Shown here: piece by piece, positions 26,319 to 41,700 of the stretch | Layout: the number at the start of each line of letters is the position of its first letter | How positions within the stretch are numbered: position 1 is the first letter of the stretch | Source: Candidatus Methanoperedens sp. BLZ2 | GTDB lineage: Archaea > Halobacteriota > Methanosarcinia > Methanosarcinales > Methanoperedenaceae | Direction of reading: 5' to 3' | Assembly: GCF_002487355.1 (NCBI RefSeq) | Contig: NZ_NTMG01000061.1 | Coordinates: forward strand, 1-56,943 | Length of the DNA: 56,943 nt | Notes under the pieces: generated by a model | The model's database searches: none | What the model saw: only the letters and a program-made list of their open reading frames with translations | What the model was told of the DNA's origin: nothing | Translations under genes and position numbers: made by a program

Positions 26319-26752
26319 TTTCTATCCTCTTCCTATTTATCTTATCAAAGATAATCGATAGTTCAACATTATTATATATTAAATATTTCGACAATTTTTC
26401 TGGATTATGTGACGTTTTTAAAGTTTAGTGAGTCATATTTATTAATCTAATGCACTAAGATCATTTTATTTTAATATTCAGGAAATAACCTGAATTCTAT
26501 GCTTGATATTCCGGTCTTATAGGCTATATTTCCATGAGATAAGTCTTTAAAGAATGATTCTTAATATTTCAGAGCTGTCCATACATCCACATTCCGTACC
26601 CTTAACTCTTACAAATTTTAATCATTAAACACGATATGCTGAGTAAACAGTCTTTGAACTCTGTGTAAACTCAGTTCTATCCTGATTGAGAAAAACAAAG
26701 AACCATAAACACCAGGGCTTCCAGCCCCGGGTAGTTTACAGTTCACACAGTA
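26319..26752. other. Intergenic stretch with an IS605 right-end-like scar
   Basis: No gene is visible. 26712-26745 contains a GGGCT-TCC-AGCCC hairpin followed by GGGTAGTTTAC (26729-26739), close to the right end of the TnpB element (GGGGTAGTTCAC after a hairpin). It is probably a relic of a related element. On the minus strand the same hairpin lies just beyond the stop of the giant gene and is followed by a T-rich run, so it may now serve as its terminator. The left part carries the promoter of the 702-residue gene. Confidence 0.45.
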
Positions 26753-29700
26753 TCAGGTTACCTTTTCCAACCGGATGTCATCGAAGTAATAAGTCTCTCC
26801 TTTTGCTGCAAAGCTTACAAACCAGAACCGTATTCTTCCATCTTTCACCGTCCCGGAGAAACCGCTTGTGGTAAATTCAGTGGTGAAGGACTGCCAGCTG
26901 TTATTAAGATTAAACGTTTTGGATAAACCATAGTTGGTATATGGTGAAACGTCCTTAAGCAAATTAACAGTCACATCATGTCCCACAGTTGAATATCCTG
27001 CAAAACTCAGCCGATAGCGAGTATTCGGTTCCAGAGTTCTTCCGTTCTGGTATGTCTGCATATTCGTACCAATAGTGGTGAAAGCAATTTTTAATGCGTT
27101 GCCAGTTCCGTCATAACCTGGAGGTGCTGCACTGTAAGTCCATGCTCCGTTCGTGTAGAAACTCCATGATGTGGTTCCTGATTCAAATCCGCCATTGCTG
27201 ACCAGATTTGGCTGCAGGGATGCGGTTGTGAACTGCCAGGTAACCGATGCCGCCATATTATTACCAGCTATATCCTTTGCACCTGTCCCGACTGTTACAT
27301 TGTAGACCATATTGTAGGAAAGGCTCGTGGGTGGCGTATATTTCATAGTGTTGCCGCTCCAGTTGAAAGTCCCTCCTGAAGTATCAGGGAATGTGGAGAA
27401 CGCGGACTCAGCTGAGGATTTATTCATCTCTTCGCTAAAGGTTACATTTATCGAGGAAAGGACTGGAACATTTGTTCCACCGGGCGTTTTACTGATCACC
27501 CAGGGCTGGAATGTATCCGGAATCGTTGTGAACTGCCATGAATATACAGGTAGCATATTATTTGCCATGTCCTTTGCGCCGGTTCCAATTTCAACAGAAT
27601 AGGTTGTATTATATGAAAGGTTCAAAACCGGGGTATAGGTCATATTATTTCCTATCCAGCTGAAACTTCCATTTGTAGCCGGATTAGTTGAGAATGATGA
27701 TATTACCGATGACTGGTTCATCTCTTCACTGAAGTTCACTGTTATCCGCGCGGTCACAGGAACATCCGTTCCGATGGGCGAATTCCCGATGACCGCTGGG
27801 GATGTTAGATCCTCTTCTTTTGTAATGAACTGCCATTGATATTGAGATGACATATTATTGCCATACAGGTCCTTTGCACCAGTTCCGATCGTGACATTGT
27901 AAGTTGTGTTGAATCCAAGGCTCAAAGCCGGGGTATAGGTCATATTGTTCCCGCTCCAGCTGAAAGTCCCTCCTGAAATATCAGGAATAACGGAGAACGC
28001 TGACTCAGCTGAGGATTTATTCATCGCTTTGCTGAAGGTAACACTTATCTTCGTTGTATAAGGAACACCTGTTCCTGAGGGCGAATTCCCGATAACCGCC
28101 GGGGGTGTTAAATCCACTGGAATTGTAAGCACCGCTTCATTGCTTGGAACGCTGCCGAATTCATTGGTCACTATGACACGGTATCTGGAACCATTATCTG
28201 TCGATGTCGTCGGTGGAGTCGTATAGGTCTGGTTGTGCTCACCATTGATATTTACGCCATTTTTCTGCCACTGGTAGTATAACGGCGCTTGTCCTGATGC
28301 TACAACACTGAATGTGGCACTCGACCCTATAGTTACTGTCTGATTTACGGGTTGGGTCGTAATAACCGGAGGATTGTCCCACACCGGCTGTCCGCCGCCA
28401 GGCGGTACTATTATGGCAGTATATCGCACCTGCATCGGATAATAGAGATACAGGTTAGGCCAGCCGCTCCAATTTCCGTCAAATCCGTATCGGGTATCTA
28501 CCGGCCAGCCAGTTAAATCTTTAACAACAAGCATCTGGTCAAGAAGTTTCCTGTCCCATGAGATATTGTAATATTGATACAATGATGTCATTGACTGACT
28601 GGCATAATAGGTACCTGTGCGGTTGAACTTCACGAAATTTGTACAGGCATGCTTTTCTTCTACAATTTTATCCTGGAACATACACATCTGATAATTCACA
28701 ATTTTCGTGCTTGGTTTAGTGGTTACCTGAAGCCTTGAATAGATTGTTCCCCCCGCATAATTTATTGGCGAAACCAGGTTATCCGGTACATTGGGTTTAC
28801 CAAAGTATGAGAACGCCATCGTATAATTATTGTGGGTATAGTTTACATCCATTATAATCAGCTGGCTGTTATTGGACGATGCCCCGATCCTCAGGGTTGC
28901 CTGGTTGCTGGCAACGCTTCCTTTATCGTTTGTCACTATGACCGAATATAGCGCCCCATTGTCTGATTGGGCCGTGGGAGGCGTAGTATATGATGCGCCT
29001 ATCGCATCCGGGATGTCTGCTCCATTCTTCTTCCACTGGTAAGACAGAGGTAATTGACCTATGGCACCGACACTGAATGTTGCTGTTTTTCCCAGTGTAA
29101 CCAGACTATCTGCAGGCTGCGTTACAATGATTGGTGGGCTTACACTGTCAAATTGTTCTACCATGCCTGTCGTAATACTCAGATCCTTATATGCTGAGTA
29201 AACGGTCTTCGAGCCTGGTGTAAACTCTGTTCCGTCCATAAGACCCATTGTGAAATGCTGTGGACCGGATTGTGGCGAAATAGTTGCAGTCTGGGAATAA
29301 GTCCTGCCGAAACCAAAGACTACCATTGAACCTCCGGTATCCGTCATCGGATGGTATTCATCAATTAATGAATCATCCTCATGGTGCGAAACGAACAGGG
29401 AGCGATTCACATTCGGATCACTGAAATAAACCCATTCGTCTGTGGGAATATCATCATTTGTTCTCACAGAGAGCATGGTCTTCCTATTATCAGATCTGAC
29501 CATGAAATCTGTATTTTGATCTAACGACCCGCCGGGAGTACCTTCGTAGAGCCACCAGTAGGTGCCGCCTGCTTTTACTATGGTATTTGTAGCATATCCG
29601 GGATAGAAGTCCCAGAGACTTTCCCATAGTCCATTATTTGTGACTGACCTTACTCTGATCTTTAGCGGTCCCTGTGAGACTATACTGCTTGTACCGGTTG

Positions 29701-32700
29701 TCCAGCCCGGATGGAAAATCCCATTAGCATAAACATTGGGAATGCCGCGGTATCCCCCTCCTGCACTGGTCCAGGGAGTCGGATGGAAATTGATCCAGTC
29801 ATTATTTGATGCATCCACAAGACTCGATAAACCGCCTGCCTGTTTCTGGAAGTAGTAAGTGCTGCCGGCTGCTCCTATCCGATAGCTTAACTGCCCTTCA
29901 TCAGAGACATTATCGGTAAGTGTAACCTGTGGAGTCACAGACAGAGTGGAATAAGGTGTGCCTGTCAGACCAAAGTAAACCTGGTAATACCTGTTAGCGT
30001 TTGCCTGTGTCTTGCCAGTCATGATGAAGACGATAGTTCCGGTCGCTTTTGTAGCTGAATCGAAGTCAGGGTCTTTATCGAACTGGAATGGGACCGTAGA
30101 GCTCAACACCACGCCCAAGCTATCTGTTTCAACAACTCTTAACGAATTCTCATCAAAGGTGCCAGCCTGTCCAAGTATGTTAAGCATGTTGGTAAAGTCC
30201 ACGCTCACTTCAACTGGTTTTTCAGATCGTTCGTACTGTGTAGCATTAACTGTCACAGGTATGCGGAAATTGCGCTGTGCATCCCACCACTGTGAACCAG
30301 CTTCAATTACTGACAGTGTTACCTCATCGCTTGTCACGCTTCCATAACCGTTTGACACTACAACACTGAACTTTGTGCCGTTATCTGGCAGGTAGACAGC
30401 AGGAGTTGTGTACGAAGAACCGGTTGCATTTATTATGTCCACACCATTCTTCTTCCATTGATAACTCAATGGCGGGGTTCCACCTGCTGCGACACTGAAT
30501 GTCGCCGCCGATCCATTTAATACAGTACTATTTACAGGCTGCATTGTTATGATTGCTGGCAGCGGTGTATCTTCAGGAACAACAGGAGAAGAGGTATCAA
30601 AGAAATAATCGACAAGACCCGTAACGGCGTTCCCCGTATTCGCAAAATAAGGCCCTACTGAGGTCACAGTCAATGCCTGGCTGAAGCCGGGTGCAAAGAT
30701 CCAGTTCACACCATCATATGAATATGATTGCAGCCACTGGTCACCTGTCCTTTTTACCCGTAAGAATATCGGATTATTTGAATTAATCTGGATATCAGTT
30801 TTAATCTTTGCAGACCCGCCGATAATGCTTGCTGCAAATAGTCTCGTTCTTGTTGCTTCCCTGACAAAATCAAACCGCAGATAGTTGTTGCTATCCTGCT
30901 CTACAATCAATCCCTGGGTCTGTAAATCTGATGTCGGGGACTGGAACTTCACCTCTATCTCAAAATCCTTATTTGAGGTTGGTTGCATGATTCTCGGTGC
31001 CGTATTTTGTAACCATGCACTATGTGATAGGCCAGCCGGCAGGGTAATAGATAACAATGAATCAGAAGTCCCATTCCCTATGATGGCAAATGTCGCATCA
31101 CCCTGTGGATTAACTACGGTCCATAGCGATGTGTTCAGGGAGGGAGCATTGAAATCATCCGATTTAATGCCTGGCTGGGTCACCAGAGTCGTAAAACTCA
31201 GGTCTGCCGTATTGGCGGAATTACCTGCTGTATCTGTGGAATTGATCTGATAGTGATACTGCGTCCCAGCTGTCAGACCCGTCAGGGTAATCGCATGAGA
31301 CGTCGTTAATGTTCCATCAACAATACTGCCATTCTCATAAGCTATGCTTTGCCCATAGGAAACGTTGCTTGTTGCTGACTCATCCGTATTCCACCTGATA
31401 ATTGCCGAGGACACATCCGGCATAGAAACAACATTACTTATGGCTGGTGGTGTGGTATCAATATCAAACGGCCCGGGTTTGATACTAACATTTCCTATGC
31501 TTACGTCTGCATTATGAACCATAAGCACAACAGAACCATTTTTCAATTCACCCGGAATTCCGGAACCGCTGATAGTCCACTCAGAAGGCTCAAATGTGCC
31601 TTGTTCCCATACCTTAAGGGAATAAATTGAATTTAAACCAACTGTCTGCGCTCTCATCTTGAAGATATAGGGAACACCGACTGTAAGTTTCTTTCCACTT
31701 GTATCATCTGCAATTATACTACCACCATTCCCCTGGATTTGCAGCCTATAATTATTTGATCCGACATATGAATAGCCTGCTAAGGCTCCCAGTGGCCACC
31801 AGCCGTTTCTGGGCTGCTTACTGTTCCAATCATAATGACCCTTCCATCTCACAGTGAAACCGATAAAATTTCCCATAGGATTGGTAATCAAGGGAGAGTT
31901 AAGAGTGATCGGAGTTGTGATCTCATAGTCGTCCCATGTCATATTACCAATTGCGACCAAACGGTCATAGCCAATGGGGGAACGGATACTGTTAGTTTCT
32001 AGAGTCCATTTTCCATCAACAATCTGGGCTACATCCTGGATATTGGTAACATCACTCCAGTTGATTGAGTACGTTCTCGGCCAGGAGTTGTTACAGGAAT
32101 ACTGGACCGTCATCGATTCGTTCTTCACGTTTCCTGCGCCATCAGCCGCTTTGATTTCTATCTGATTGTTTCCACACAAGAGGTCTATGCTGTTGATCTC
32201 AATATTGAAATCACCCCTGGACTGGAGACGCATGCCATCAGGCCCTACTGTAAGAGGCCGGGCACTTCCCCCGTTCAGGGAATAATTCATTGAGACAACC
32301 CCGGATTCGTCATTAGCGTTGCCAAGAATGTTCACCCACTGCTGGGGGACGCCAATTTGTCCAAAGCTCTGCGGATTTCCATACCAGAGGGAAATGTTGG
32401 GAGGATTATGATCCGTATTGTCTTCAGGTACCACAGGAGATGATGAATTGAAGAAATAATCGATCTTAGCGTTAAATGCAGGCGCCGGATTTCCCGCATT
32501 ACCTGCGTATGGCCCTACAGTGTTCACCGTCAATACATGATTGAAATTCGCGGCAAGAGTCCAGTTGTTCCCATCGTATGAGTAATACTGTTTCCACTGG
32601 TTCGCTGTCCTGTTAATCCGGAGGTACAGGGTATTGCTTGAGGTTATCAGGTTGTTTATTCGCTGGGTAGCGGATCCGGATGCAAAACTTGCAGCATAGA

Positions 32701-35700
32701 TTTTTGTTGCAGTTGCAGAAGATCTAATGAAATCAAACCTGATATAGTTGCTGCTGTCTTGTTCTACGATTATTCCCTGTATCTGTGTCGCCGATGTCAT
32801 TACAGACTCGAATTTCGCCTCGATCTGGAAATCCGTGTTGTCTGCGGTCTGCATTACACGCGGGGCAGTGTTCGTTGTCCATGCATCATGTAAAGTACCG
32901 GCAGGTAAGTTGATGTTCAACGATGCATTTCCTGAACCCGCGCCTGTTATGGTAATTGTCGCATCACCCAGTGGATTGACGGAAGTCCAGTTCGAGGAAT
33001 CCAGGGGGAAGACATTGAAATCATCAGAAATGATGTTCCTGACAGTAAGCTTTGATGAATTACTGGTGGCCGTTCCCAGGGAATTTGTTACTGTAACGCT
33101 GTAAGTAGCTCCATTATCTGCCATTGTTGTTGGTGGGGTTGTGTAGGATGGACTGTTCGTACCAATGTTCACACCGTTCTTCTTCCACTGATATGAGAGG
33201 GGCTTTGTTCCGGTAGCTACTACATTGAAGGTTGCTGTTTTCTTCAATTTTACATTCATATCGACCGGTTGTGTAGTGATGCCGGGTGCATTTTGCGGCA
33301 GGAAATTTGTAAAGTTCAGGTTGTTTATGTCATTTCTGGATATGTTGATCACGATAGAAGTGCTGTTAGTTGCATTGTAATCAGGATTTGTTTCTCCTGT
33401 TATTATATATGTGCCTCTTAAAAGGTTATAGAATATATATCGGCCTGAAGAATCTGTCTTCGTGTTGTTTATCATTAAACCTGTAGTATTATTTAAAAGG
33501 TAGATATTCCAGTTTGATATGCCCGGTTCACCGGCATCCCATATACCATTTTCGTTCTTATCTTCTATCATGAACCCGGAAACATTATATTTTGGTGTTA
33601 AGTAATTTGTAAAGTTGAGGTTGTTTATGTCTTTATTTGAAACAGAAACAACAAGAGATGTGCTGTTACTGGCAATGTACCCGGGCTTTGTTTCTTCTGT
33701 CACTCTATATGTATCCCTTGAAAGGTTATAGAACACATATTGACCTGAGAAGTTTGTCGTTGTTTCAGCTATCTTTACACCTGTAGAGTTATTGAACAGG
33801 GAGATCTTCCAGTTCGGTAATCCGACTTCACCTGCATCCCAGATACCATTTTCGTTCTTATCTTCGATCTTGAATCCGGAAATATTTAATTGCTTCGGAG
33901 CAGAATTTGTGAAGTTGATATTGTCTATATCTTTGCCTGCTACGGTGAACACAAATGATGTGCTGTTCGTTGCAAAGTACCCGGCCTTCGTTTCTTCCTT
34001 CACTTTATATGTCCCATTTATGAGGTTATAGAATGCATATTTACCTGAAGGGTCGGTCTTCATACTGGCGATCTCTACACCGGTATTATTGTTGAATAGA
34101 GATATATTCCAGTCAGGTATCCCTACTTCACCTGCATCCCATATGCCATTGTCGTTATTATCCTCGATATTGAATCCTGATACATTGGATCTTAATGCAT
34201 CTTCAGGGATAACAGGTGAATCGGCATTGAAGAAATAATCAATTAGACCGGTGAAAGCTGGCGGAGTAGGTCCTGAATTCGCTATAAATGGACCTATGGA
34301 AGTCACTGTTAATGAAAGGTTAAAGCTTACGGATTTTGTCCAGTTTATACGATCGTAGGAATATTTCTGTGTCCATTCATTTCCTACTCGTTTTATATTC
34401 ATGTATAGAGGGATAGCGCTACTCTGAACCGCACCAATTGGGGTGTTCACTCTCATCGATGCTGATCCGTTAGTGAAATTAGCTGCAAATGCATTTATAG
34501 TTGTACCATCGCTAAAGAAATCAAATCGAATGTAGTTGTCTTTATCCTGCTCGATGATGATCCCCTGGGTCTGGTATTTCTTGTTTAGAACGGATTTGAA
34601 CATAACCTCGACTTCGAAATCATTGACATTGACATACTGCATAATCCTTGAAGCATTGTTCAAAATCCAAACATCATGCGCTTTACCCGCAGGTATGGTG
34701 ATGTTAAATAATACATCTGATGTACCAATGCCATCAATCCTGAATGATGAATCATTTTGCGGATCGATCTTTGTCCATAGCGAGGGATCCTGGCCTGGAT
34801 TACTGAAATCATCCGATACAATACCCAGTGGTTTATTTATGAAGTTCTGGTTTAAGATATCTCCGCCTGAAATCGTTATCTTCCGGGTTAAATCTGTGAG
34901 ATTCTTCCAGCCTTTACGATTTTCTTCAGTTACGTTATAAGTGCCATTTATAAGATCTGTAAACCTGTAGAAGCCCTCATTATTAGTTGACGTGTTTATT
35001 GTCATCGATCCATTGGATATTGAGATATTCCAGCCAGAAATTGCAGTTCCAGCGTCTCCATTGATCTTGTAACCTGAGACATTATATGTATAAATTATTG
35101 GCTGGTTCCTGAAGTTCACACTCAGATTATCCTTGCCATCGATAGTGATTTCCTGGATCAGGGAGGTGATATTCCTCCATCCGGGTCTCTCTTCTTCGGT
35201 TACATTGTATGTACCATTTACAAGGTCTTTGAATTCATAATAACCTGTACTATTAGTTGACGTTCTTATTGGTGTTGAGCCATTGGTTATCGTGATGTTC
35301 CAGCCAGCAATACCAGTATTGTCACTGGCATTGATCTTGTAACCTGAGAGGTTATAGGTATGAATTATTGGCCTGTTTGTGAAATTAACATTGTAAATGT
35401 CATCATAATTAACTATGATCTCCCGGGAGAGTGGAGTGACATTCATCCATTCGGGTTTTATTTCTTCACTAACCGTATATGTGCCTTTTGTGATGTTCGT
35501 GAACTTGTAGGAACCGTCAATATCAGTTAACGTGCTGCCAATCAGCATCGTGGAATTCGATATAGTGATATTCCAGCCAGACAGACCGGCGTTATCGCTG
35601 GCATTGATCTTGAAACCTGATACATTGAATTTTGTACCCGGCAATGGAGCGTCTTCAGGAATGAGGGGAGAGTTTGTATTAAAGAAATAATCTATAAGAC

Positions 35701-38700
35701 CTATATGGGCAGGTGCCGGGGTTCCAGCATTGCCTATAAAGGCTCCTACTGAAGTCACCTTCAATATATATGCGAAATTGTAGCCCGCTGTCCAGTTGGA
35801 TCCATCTTTTGAATAGTTCATCATCCACTGGTTGCCTATCCTTTTTACACGCATGGTCAGGTTAATCGGGTTTGGAGAAGTTTTGTTAATAGTAAACATT
35901 GTCTTTGGCGTACCTTTCCCATTAGCAAAAGTGGCTGCGAATATTTTTAAATTAGTCACATCACTTTCAAAATCAAACCTTATGAAATTTTTGCTGTCCT
36001 GCTGTATGATAACGCCCTCACTCTGGTAAGTCTTATTCAAGACTGACTGGAACTTGATTTCGATCTCAAAATCCTTGTCAGGAGCGTTCTGCATGATCCT
36101 TGGAGCATTATTTCCATACCAGATGTCATGATCTAAACCCGAAGGAATCGAGATTTTTAACAATGCATCTTTGGTACCTGGACCTACCTTAGCAAGGGTT
36201 GCATCATTTCTTGGATTGATAAATGTCCAGAGCGATGTGTTAAACGTTCCATCACTGAAATCATCTGAAATAATTTCGAGAGGTTTATTCATGAAGTTAA
36301 CGTTCTGTACATTGCTGCCCAGGATCATGCGATTCAGGGATAATGGAGTGACGTTGAGCCATTCCGGCTTAAGTTCTTCGGATATAGTGTATGTACCATT
36401 CAAAAGGTCTGTGAATTCATAATAACCAGTGGCGTCAGTTGTTGTTTTAATCGGCGTTGAGCCATTAGTTATTGTGATGTTCCAGCCCTGGAGTCCGGTA
36501 TTGTCATTGGCATTGGTGATGTAACCTGAGAGCCTGTAGGTATAAACTCTTGGCTGGTTCCTGAAGTTCACGCTCAGATTATCCCTGCCATCAATAGTGA
36601 TTTTCTGGGTCAGGGGCGTGACATTTATCCAATCCGGTAGTTCTTCTTCAGTTACATTGTATGTACCATTTACAAGGTCTGTGAATTCGAAATAACCAGT
36701 GGCGTCAGTTGATGTTTTTATTGGTGTTGAGCCATTAGTTACCGTGATATTCCAGCCCTGGATCCCAGTATTGTCACTGGCATTGATCTTGTAACCTGAG
36801 ATTTTGTAAGTATTAACGCTTGGCCTGTTCGTGAAATTCTGAAGTATGTCCTGGTCTATACCTTTGATTTCCCATAATCTGGGTGAAACATTGTTCCATC
36901 CTGATCGCTGTTCTTCAAATACTGTGTATGTACCTTCAACAAGGTCATTAAATTCATAGAAACCATTCGATCCGGTGGACTTATTTGTCTGGAGTGAGCC
37001 ATTAGTTATTGTGATGTTCCAGCCAGGTATCCCTGTGCCATCGCTGGCATTGATCTTATAACCTGTAAGGTTGAATTTCGTTGGATCTTCAGGGATTATA
37101 ATTGATTCCGTATTGAAGAAATAATCGATTTGACCGGTATATGCAGGCGGGAAGTATGGTAAGCCAGATTGTCCCACAAAAGGTCCAACCGATGTTACTT
37201 TTAATACATACGAGAACGTAGCGCCTGTAGTCCAGTTCATACCGTCTGTGGAATAGTTCATTGTCCACTGATCGCCTGCTCTTTTGATCCGCATATAAAG
37301 GGGAACAGGAGAGCCACTGATTGAAGTCGTCGACTTCACTTCAAATGATTCGTTGTCATTAGTGAGCGCTATTATATTTGTATTCAATAAATCCTGTTCA
37401 AAATTAAACCTGATTGATTTATTATTATCCTGCTGGATAATTACCCCTTCCATCTGGTTCATTGTTGTCATTTGAGACTGGAATTTGACCTCAATCTCAA
37501 AATCCTCGTTACTTGCATTCTGCATAACCCTTGGTGCATTGAGGTTGCCATCCTTAAATTCATGCTGTGACGTATCGGGAACCGAAATAGATAATGACGC
37601 ATTTTTAGTACCGGTACCTATAATGGAAATTGTTGAATCATTTAGCGGATTGATAACTGTCCATAGCGGAGATTTAAGAGATGGAGAACTAAAATCATCA
37701 GAAACAATAACCAGAGGTTTATTTATGAAGTTAAAGTTCGTTACACCCTGGCCATCAATTGTGACTTCCCGGGATAATGGAGTAAGATTAACCCATTCTG
37801 GTTGCAGTTCTTCAAATATAGTGTATGTGCCATTTAAAAGGTACGGGAAATTATAGAATCCTGTATCGTTAGTTGAGACTGTTGTTTGTATCGCGTCACT
37901 CTTCGCTGTAACATTCCATCCAGGGATTCCCCTGCCATCGCTTGCATTAATAATATAACCTGAAATGCTGAATTTCGATGGATCTTCAGGTGCTTTCGGA
38001 GAGTTCGTATTGAAGAAATAATCTATAAGACCGGTATGTGCAGGTGCCGGGAGTCCGGCATTACCTACAAAGAGTCCTACTGATGTCACTTTCAATGTAT
38101 AAACAAAATTAATACCTGGGTTCCAGTTTATCCCATCTCTTGAATAGTTCATTGACCATTGATTGCCTACCCTTTTCACACGCATAGCCAGATTAACCGG
38201 ACTTGATGAACTACTGTTAATAATAATCATTGACCTGGGTGTCCCTGCACCATTAGCAAAAGTGGCTGCGAATATTTTTGTATAAGTCCCATCACTTTCA
38301 AAATCAAACCTGATATAATTAAGGCTGTCCTGCTCTACTATAATGCCCTCACTCTGGTATTTCTTGTTCAAGATTGACTGGAACTTGATTTCGATCTCAA
38401 AATCCTTGTTAGGAGCGTTCTGCATGATCCTTGGAGCCCTGTTTCCGGACCAGACATCATGGTCTAAACCCGAAGGAATCGAGATGTTCAACAATGCATC
38501 TTTGGTACCTGAACCCGCCATATTAAGGGTTGCATCATTTCTTGGATTGATAAATGTCCAGAGCGATGTGTTAAGCGTTTCATCACTGAAATCATCTGAG
38601 ATAATTTCGAGAGGTTTATTCATGAAGTTAACGTTCTGTACATTGCTGCCCAGGATCGTGCGATCCAGGGATAATGGAGTGACATTTAACCATTCCGGCT

Positions 38701-41700
38701 TAAGTTCTTCGGATATAGTGTATGTACCATTCAAAAGATCGGTGAATTCATAATAACCTGTATTATTAGTTGTTGTTTTTATTGTTGCTGAGCCGTTAGT
38801 TATCGTGATGTTCCAGCCCTGGAGTCCAGTATTGTCATTGGCATTGATCTTGTAACCTGAGAGATTGTAGGTATAAACTCTTGGCTGGTTCCTGAAGTTC
38901 ACGCTCTGATTATCCTTGCCATCGATAGTGATTTCCTGGGTCAGGGGCGTGACATTTATCCATCCTGGTCTTTCTTCTTCAGTTACATTGTATGTACCAT
39001 TTACAAGGTCGGTGAATTCATAATAACCTGTATTATCAGTTGATGTTTTTATTGTTGCTGAGCCATTAGTTACCGTGATGTTCCAGCCCTGGAGTCCAGT
39101 ATTGTCACTGGCATTGATCTTGTAACCTGAGAGATTGTAGGTATAAACTCTTGGCCTGTTCGTGAAATTCGAAAGTATGTCCTGGTCTATACCTTTGATC
39201 TCCAGAGATACAGGTGAAACATTCGTCCATCCTGATCGCTGTTCTTCAAATACTGTGTATGTACCTTCAACAAGTTCCTTGAATTCATAGAAACCATCCG
39301 ATCCCGTGGACTTATTTGTCTGGATTGAGCCATTAGTTATTGTGATGTTCCAGCCAGGGATCCCGCTGCCATCGCTGGCATTGATCTTATAGCCTGTCAG
39401 GTTGAATTTCGTTGGATCTTCAGGGACTATTATTGATTCCGTATTGAAGAAATAATCGATTTTACCTGTATATTCAGGTGGGAAGTAGCCTGAACCGCTT
39501 TGCCCAACAAAGGGTCCAATAGATGTCACTTTTAATACATACGAGAATATAGCGCCTGTAGTCCAGTTCATACCGTCTGTGGAATAGTTCATTGTCCACT
39601 GGTCGCCTGCCCTCTTAATACGCATATAAAGGGGTGCTGGAGAGCCACTGATTGAATTCATCGACATTACATTATACGATTCATTGTCAAAAGTGATCGC
39701 CATTATATTTGTACTGAAATAATCCCGTTCAAAATTAAACCTGATTGATTTATTGTTATCCTGCTGGATAATTACTCCTTCCATCTGGTTCACTGATGTC
39801 ATTTCGGACTGGAATTTGACCTCTATTTCAAAATCCTTGTTACTTGCTTTCTGCATAATCCGTGGAGCATCATAGTTTCCGATCTTAAATTCATGCTGTG
39901 ATGTATCGGGAACCGAAATGGATAATGATGCATTTTTGGTACCGGTACCTATTATGGAAATATCTGAATCATTTCGTGGATCAACAATGGTCCAGAGCCC
40001 GGTATTCAGTTCTTGAGCACTGAAATCATCCGAGACAATAACCAGTGGTTTATTCGTAAAGTTCTCGCTTATGTCCCTGTCTAACGTTATTTCCTTTGAT
40101 GCCGGGGTAACATTGGTCCATTCAGATTCCAGTTCTTCAAATATTGTGTAGGTACCCCTTGCAACATTCGCGAATTCGTAATAGCCATTCTCATCAGTGA
40201 AATTGCTTATTTGACCATGATCATTCTTTATCGTGATATTCCAGCCTAAGATTCCTCTTCCGTCGCTGGCATTGAGCTTGTAACCTGAGACCTTGAATGT
40301 TGATATTGGCTTGTTCGTGAAGTTCACGCCTGTATAGTCCTGGCCAAAAACCGTGATATTCCGGGATAACTGAGAAACATTAGTCCATCCTATCTTCAAT
40401 TCTTCAGAAATTGTGTATGTACCGTCAATAATATCAGTGAATTCATAATAACCGTTCGCGTTTGTGGACCTGGTTGTCAGGTTTGACCCCTTTGTCAGTG
40501 TTATATTCCAGCCAGAGATTCCAGTGCCATCACTTTGATTGATCTTGTAACCTGAAATTATATATGTTTTAACTATCGGTCTGTTCGTGAAGTTGACATT
40601 CGTTATATCCTGGTCTGTAACATTGATCTCCTGGGATCTAACCGAAATATTCTTCCATCCTGATCGCTCTTCTTCAAAGACGGTGTATGTCCCGTTTACA
40701 AGGTTCGTAAACTGATAGAAGCCCTCGTTATTAGTTGATGTGATTATTGTCGTTGAATCGTTGGTTAATGTAATATTCCAGCCAGAAATACCTCTGTCAT
40801 CGCTGGCATTGAGCTTATAACCTGAAATATTTAATTTCGTTTCATCTTCAGGTATTATAGGGTTGTTCGTATTAAAGAAATAATCAATTAAACCGTTATG
40901 GGCAGGCGGTATTACATACCTGCTGCCAGCATTCCCCACAAATGGCCCTATTGATGTTACATTCAATGAATACGAGAATGCAGTGCCTGTAGTCCAGTTC
41001 TTTCCATCTGAAGAATAGTTCATCGTCCATTGGTCCCCTTCCCTTTTAACACGCATATAAAGGAATACGGGAGGATCATTAATTATGTTGTTTGTTATGA
41101 CTATTGGATTTCCATTAGAAAAAGTTGCAGCGAACTTCCTTGTATCATATCCATCATAGAAAATATCAAGTCTTATGTATTTATTGATATTCTCCTGGAT
41201 AATCACTCCCTGGCTTTGATACATTTTGTTCACCTGGGATTGGAACTTAACCTCGACCTCAAAATCTATATTACTAACATTTTGCATGATTCTGGGTGCA
41301 TTGTTGGTACTCCAAACATCATGTTCTAAACCTGAAGGAATCGAGATGTTTAACAATGCATTCTTGGTTCCAGTACCTACCATTGTAAAGTTTGCATCAT
41401 ATCGTGGATTAATAAATGTCCAGAGTGATGTGTTAAGTGAAGGAGCACTGAAATCATCCGAGATAATAAGCTGCGTATAGATCACGATGGCCTTATTCGC
41501 ACCCAGTGATCCTGCTGTGCCGGGGGGGGCAAGAGTCAGGACGGCAGCGTTGTTAGCACTGTCATTGATCGTTCCTCCGTTCAGGGTGAATGCAGTGGTT
41601 GAAACATAATCCAGATCGCTTGAAATATCTTCTGACTGGACAACATAATTGAAGGTTAGAGTGTTGGTTCCTGAACCGCTGGAATAGGTGGCCTGTCTAT

